This document shows positions 63,470 through 64,000 of a stretch of 64,000 bases of DNA, piece by piece. The notes beneath the pieces were generated by a model. That model saw only the letters and a list, made by a program, of their open reading frames with translations. It was not told the DNA's origin and ran no database searches. A program made the translations under genes and the position numbers. Numbering within the stretch: the stretch's first letter is position 1; each line of letters starts with the position of its first letter. The stretch is from assembly GCA_014529385.2 (NCBI GenBank), contig CM043954.1:95809247-95873246 (forward strand). The letters run 5' to 3'. This stretch comes from Adiantum capillus-veneris. Lineage: Eukaryota; Streptophyta; Polypodiopsida; Polypodiales; Pteridaceae.

Positions 63470-64000
63470 TAGGGGCTATGTACGGCTCTCGTGTGTCTTC
63501 ATGTTTTAGACAATGGTCCTTCATTTCTCTTTGTCGGGGATGGTGATCAAGCTCGTGCACCAATCATGCTTAGCACCAAGGGTTATAAGCCATGGCCTCC
63601 CTAAAATGATCGGATAATCATTCTCACCCGCTTGCATCACGAAGCAATCAACCAAGCACTCAATCCCGAAGACCTTTATCTTCACATCTTCAGCTATTCC
63701 AAGACACCATGCTTTGACGCTTTTCCTTCTTGGAAGGAAGCCGCGTACTCACACACTTGCTCCACTGCCTCCTCAATTTAGCTTTCAAAGCCACCAACTG
63801 ACCAAAAGATATATTTGCCTTTTGATTTCGTATGTCATCGACAATATCATAGTCTTCAACACCTTGGCCAAGGAGGTAGTCCTTTGGACCAATTTTCCTT
63901 CTTCGCCGCCTCTTGCTACTTTCTGGTTTGTCTTCTACCTTAGCCTTTCCTTTCCTTGCTCTTGTTTCCCTCTCTTCTTCTGTCTCTTTCTCCCTATCAT
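63470..64000 (-). pseudogene. Element E Gag-protease linker and protease remnant
   Basis: Minus strand: basic linker (KRRRRKIGPKDYLLGQ), then ISFGQLVALKAKLRRQW as in D (ISWPQLLHLSTKVRRQW), then CLGIAEDVKIKVFGIE and NDYPIILGRPWL. Relative to D about 70 codons with the protease active-site loop are missing near 63725. A stop-rich stretch follows at 63470-63530. Confidence 0.75.

Larger units (their letters stand above)
58820..64000 (-). mobile_element. Element E: second Tat-like dual-RNase-H element, 5' part outside window
   Basis: Minus strand: protease end, RT, gypsy RNase H, second RNase H, integrase, polypurine tract, 3' LTR. It interrupts C2. Same domain order as D but a different sub-family by sequence. 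The 5' LTR and Gag start are beyond 64000. Confidence 0.88.

Noticed and set aside
1-64000. Host genes, tRNA or rRNA genes
   Set aside because: No sustained non-transposon frame with recognisable domains and no cloverleaf or rRNA core sequence was seen; a tRNA scan would be decisive.

Overview
This window is a block of a large, repeat-rich plant nuclear genome. No host protein gene, rRNA or tRNA could be supported. Almost every coding signal is Gag, retropepsin, reverse transcriptase (RT), RNase H (RNH) or integrase (IN) from Ty3/gypsy LTR retrotransposons, nested or fused into each other and mostly broken by stops and frameshifts. Plant-type primer binding sites (tRNA-Asp and initiator tRNA-Met), a chromodomain relic and dual-RNase-H elements point to a land plant. 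The sequence alone does not give the species.

Layout: (1) 1-5289, minus strand, element B: decayed gypsy gag-pol with a promoter-like leader to about 6110. (2) 7380-11111, minus, ORF X-: a broken accessory ORF of unknown function. (3) 11320-19210, minus, element A-: 5'-truncated gag-pol with a second retropepsin-like ORF (PR2) after integrase. (4) 19211-27562, minus: chromodomain elements of family C, with one nearly complete copy (C-, internal region 21181-26746), short LTRs and two divergent 3' tails. (5) 27563-43923, plus, element A+: 5' LTR, tRNA-Asp PBS, long leader, gag-pol, PR2, an intergenic zone with smaller relics, then ORF X+. (6) 43924-58819, plus, second family C copy (C2), split by element D (44565-54815, complete, with two LTRs and a target duplication) and solo LTR F (56301-57173). 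(7) 58820-64000, minus, element E: 3' LTR plus pol; it interrupts C2 and runs off the window.

How the parts work: in each element Gag and its zinc knuckles package RNA, retropepsin matures the polyprotein, RT/RNH copy RNA to DNA from a tRNA primer, and IN inserts the product. Elements D and E belong to the dual-RNase-H (Tat-like) group: the original RNase H has lost catalytic Asp residues in both, while the second, archaeal-type RNase H keeps its key acidic residues.

The most unusual system is family A. Its two copies share (a) a duplicated tether plus HHCC zinc module before the integrase core, (b) a second retropepsin-like ORF with Trp/Lys repeats after integrase, and (c) a downstream accessory ORF X in the same order and strand. 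The plus copy also has eight near-palindromic motif copies, four in the leader and four before ORF X. All coordinates of decayed features are approximate, since they come from reading by eye.
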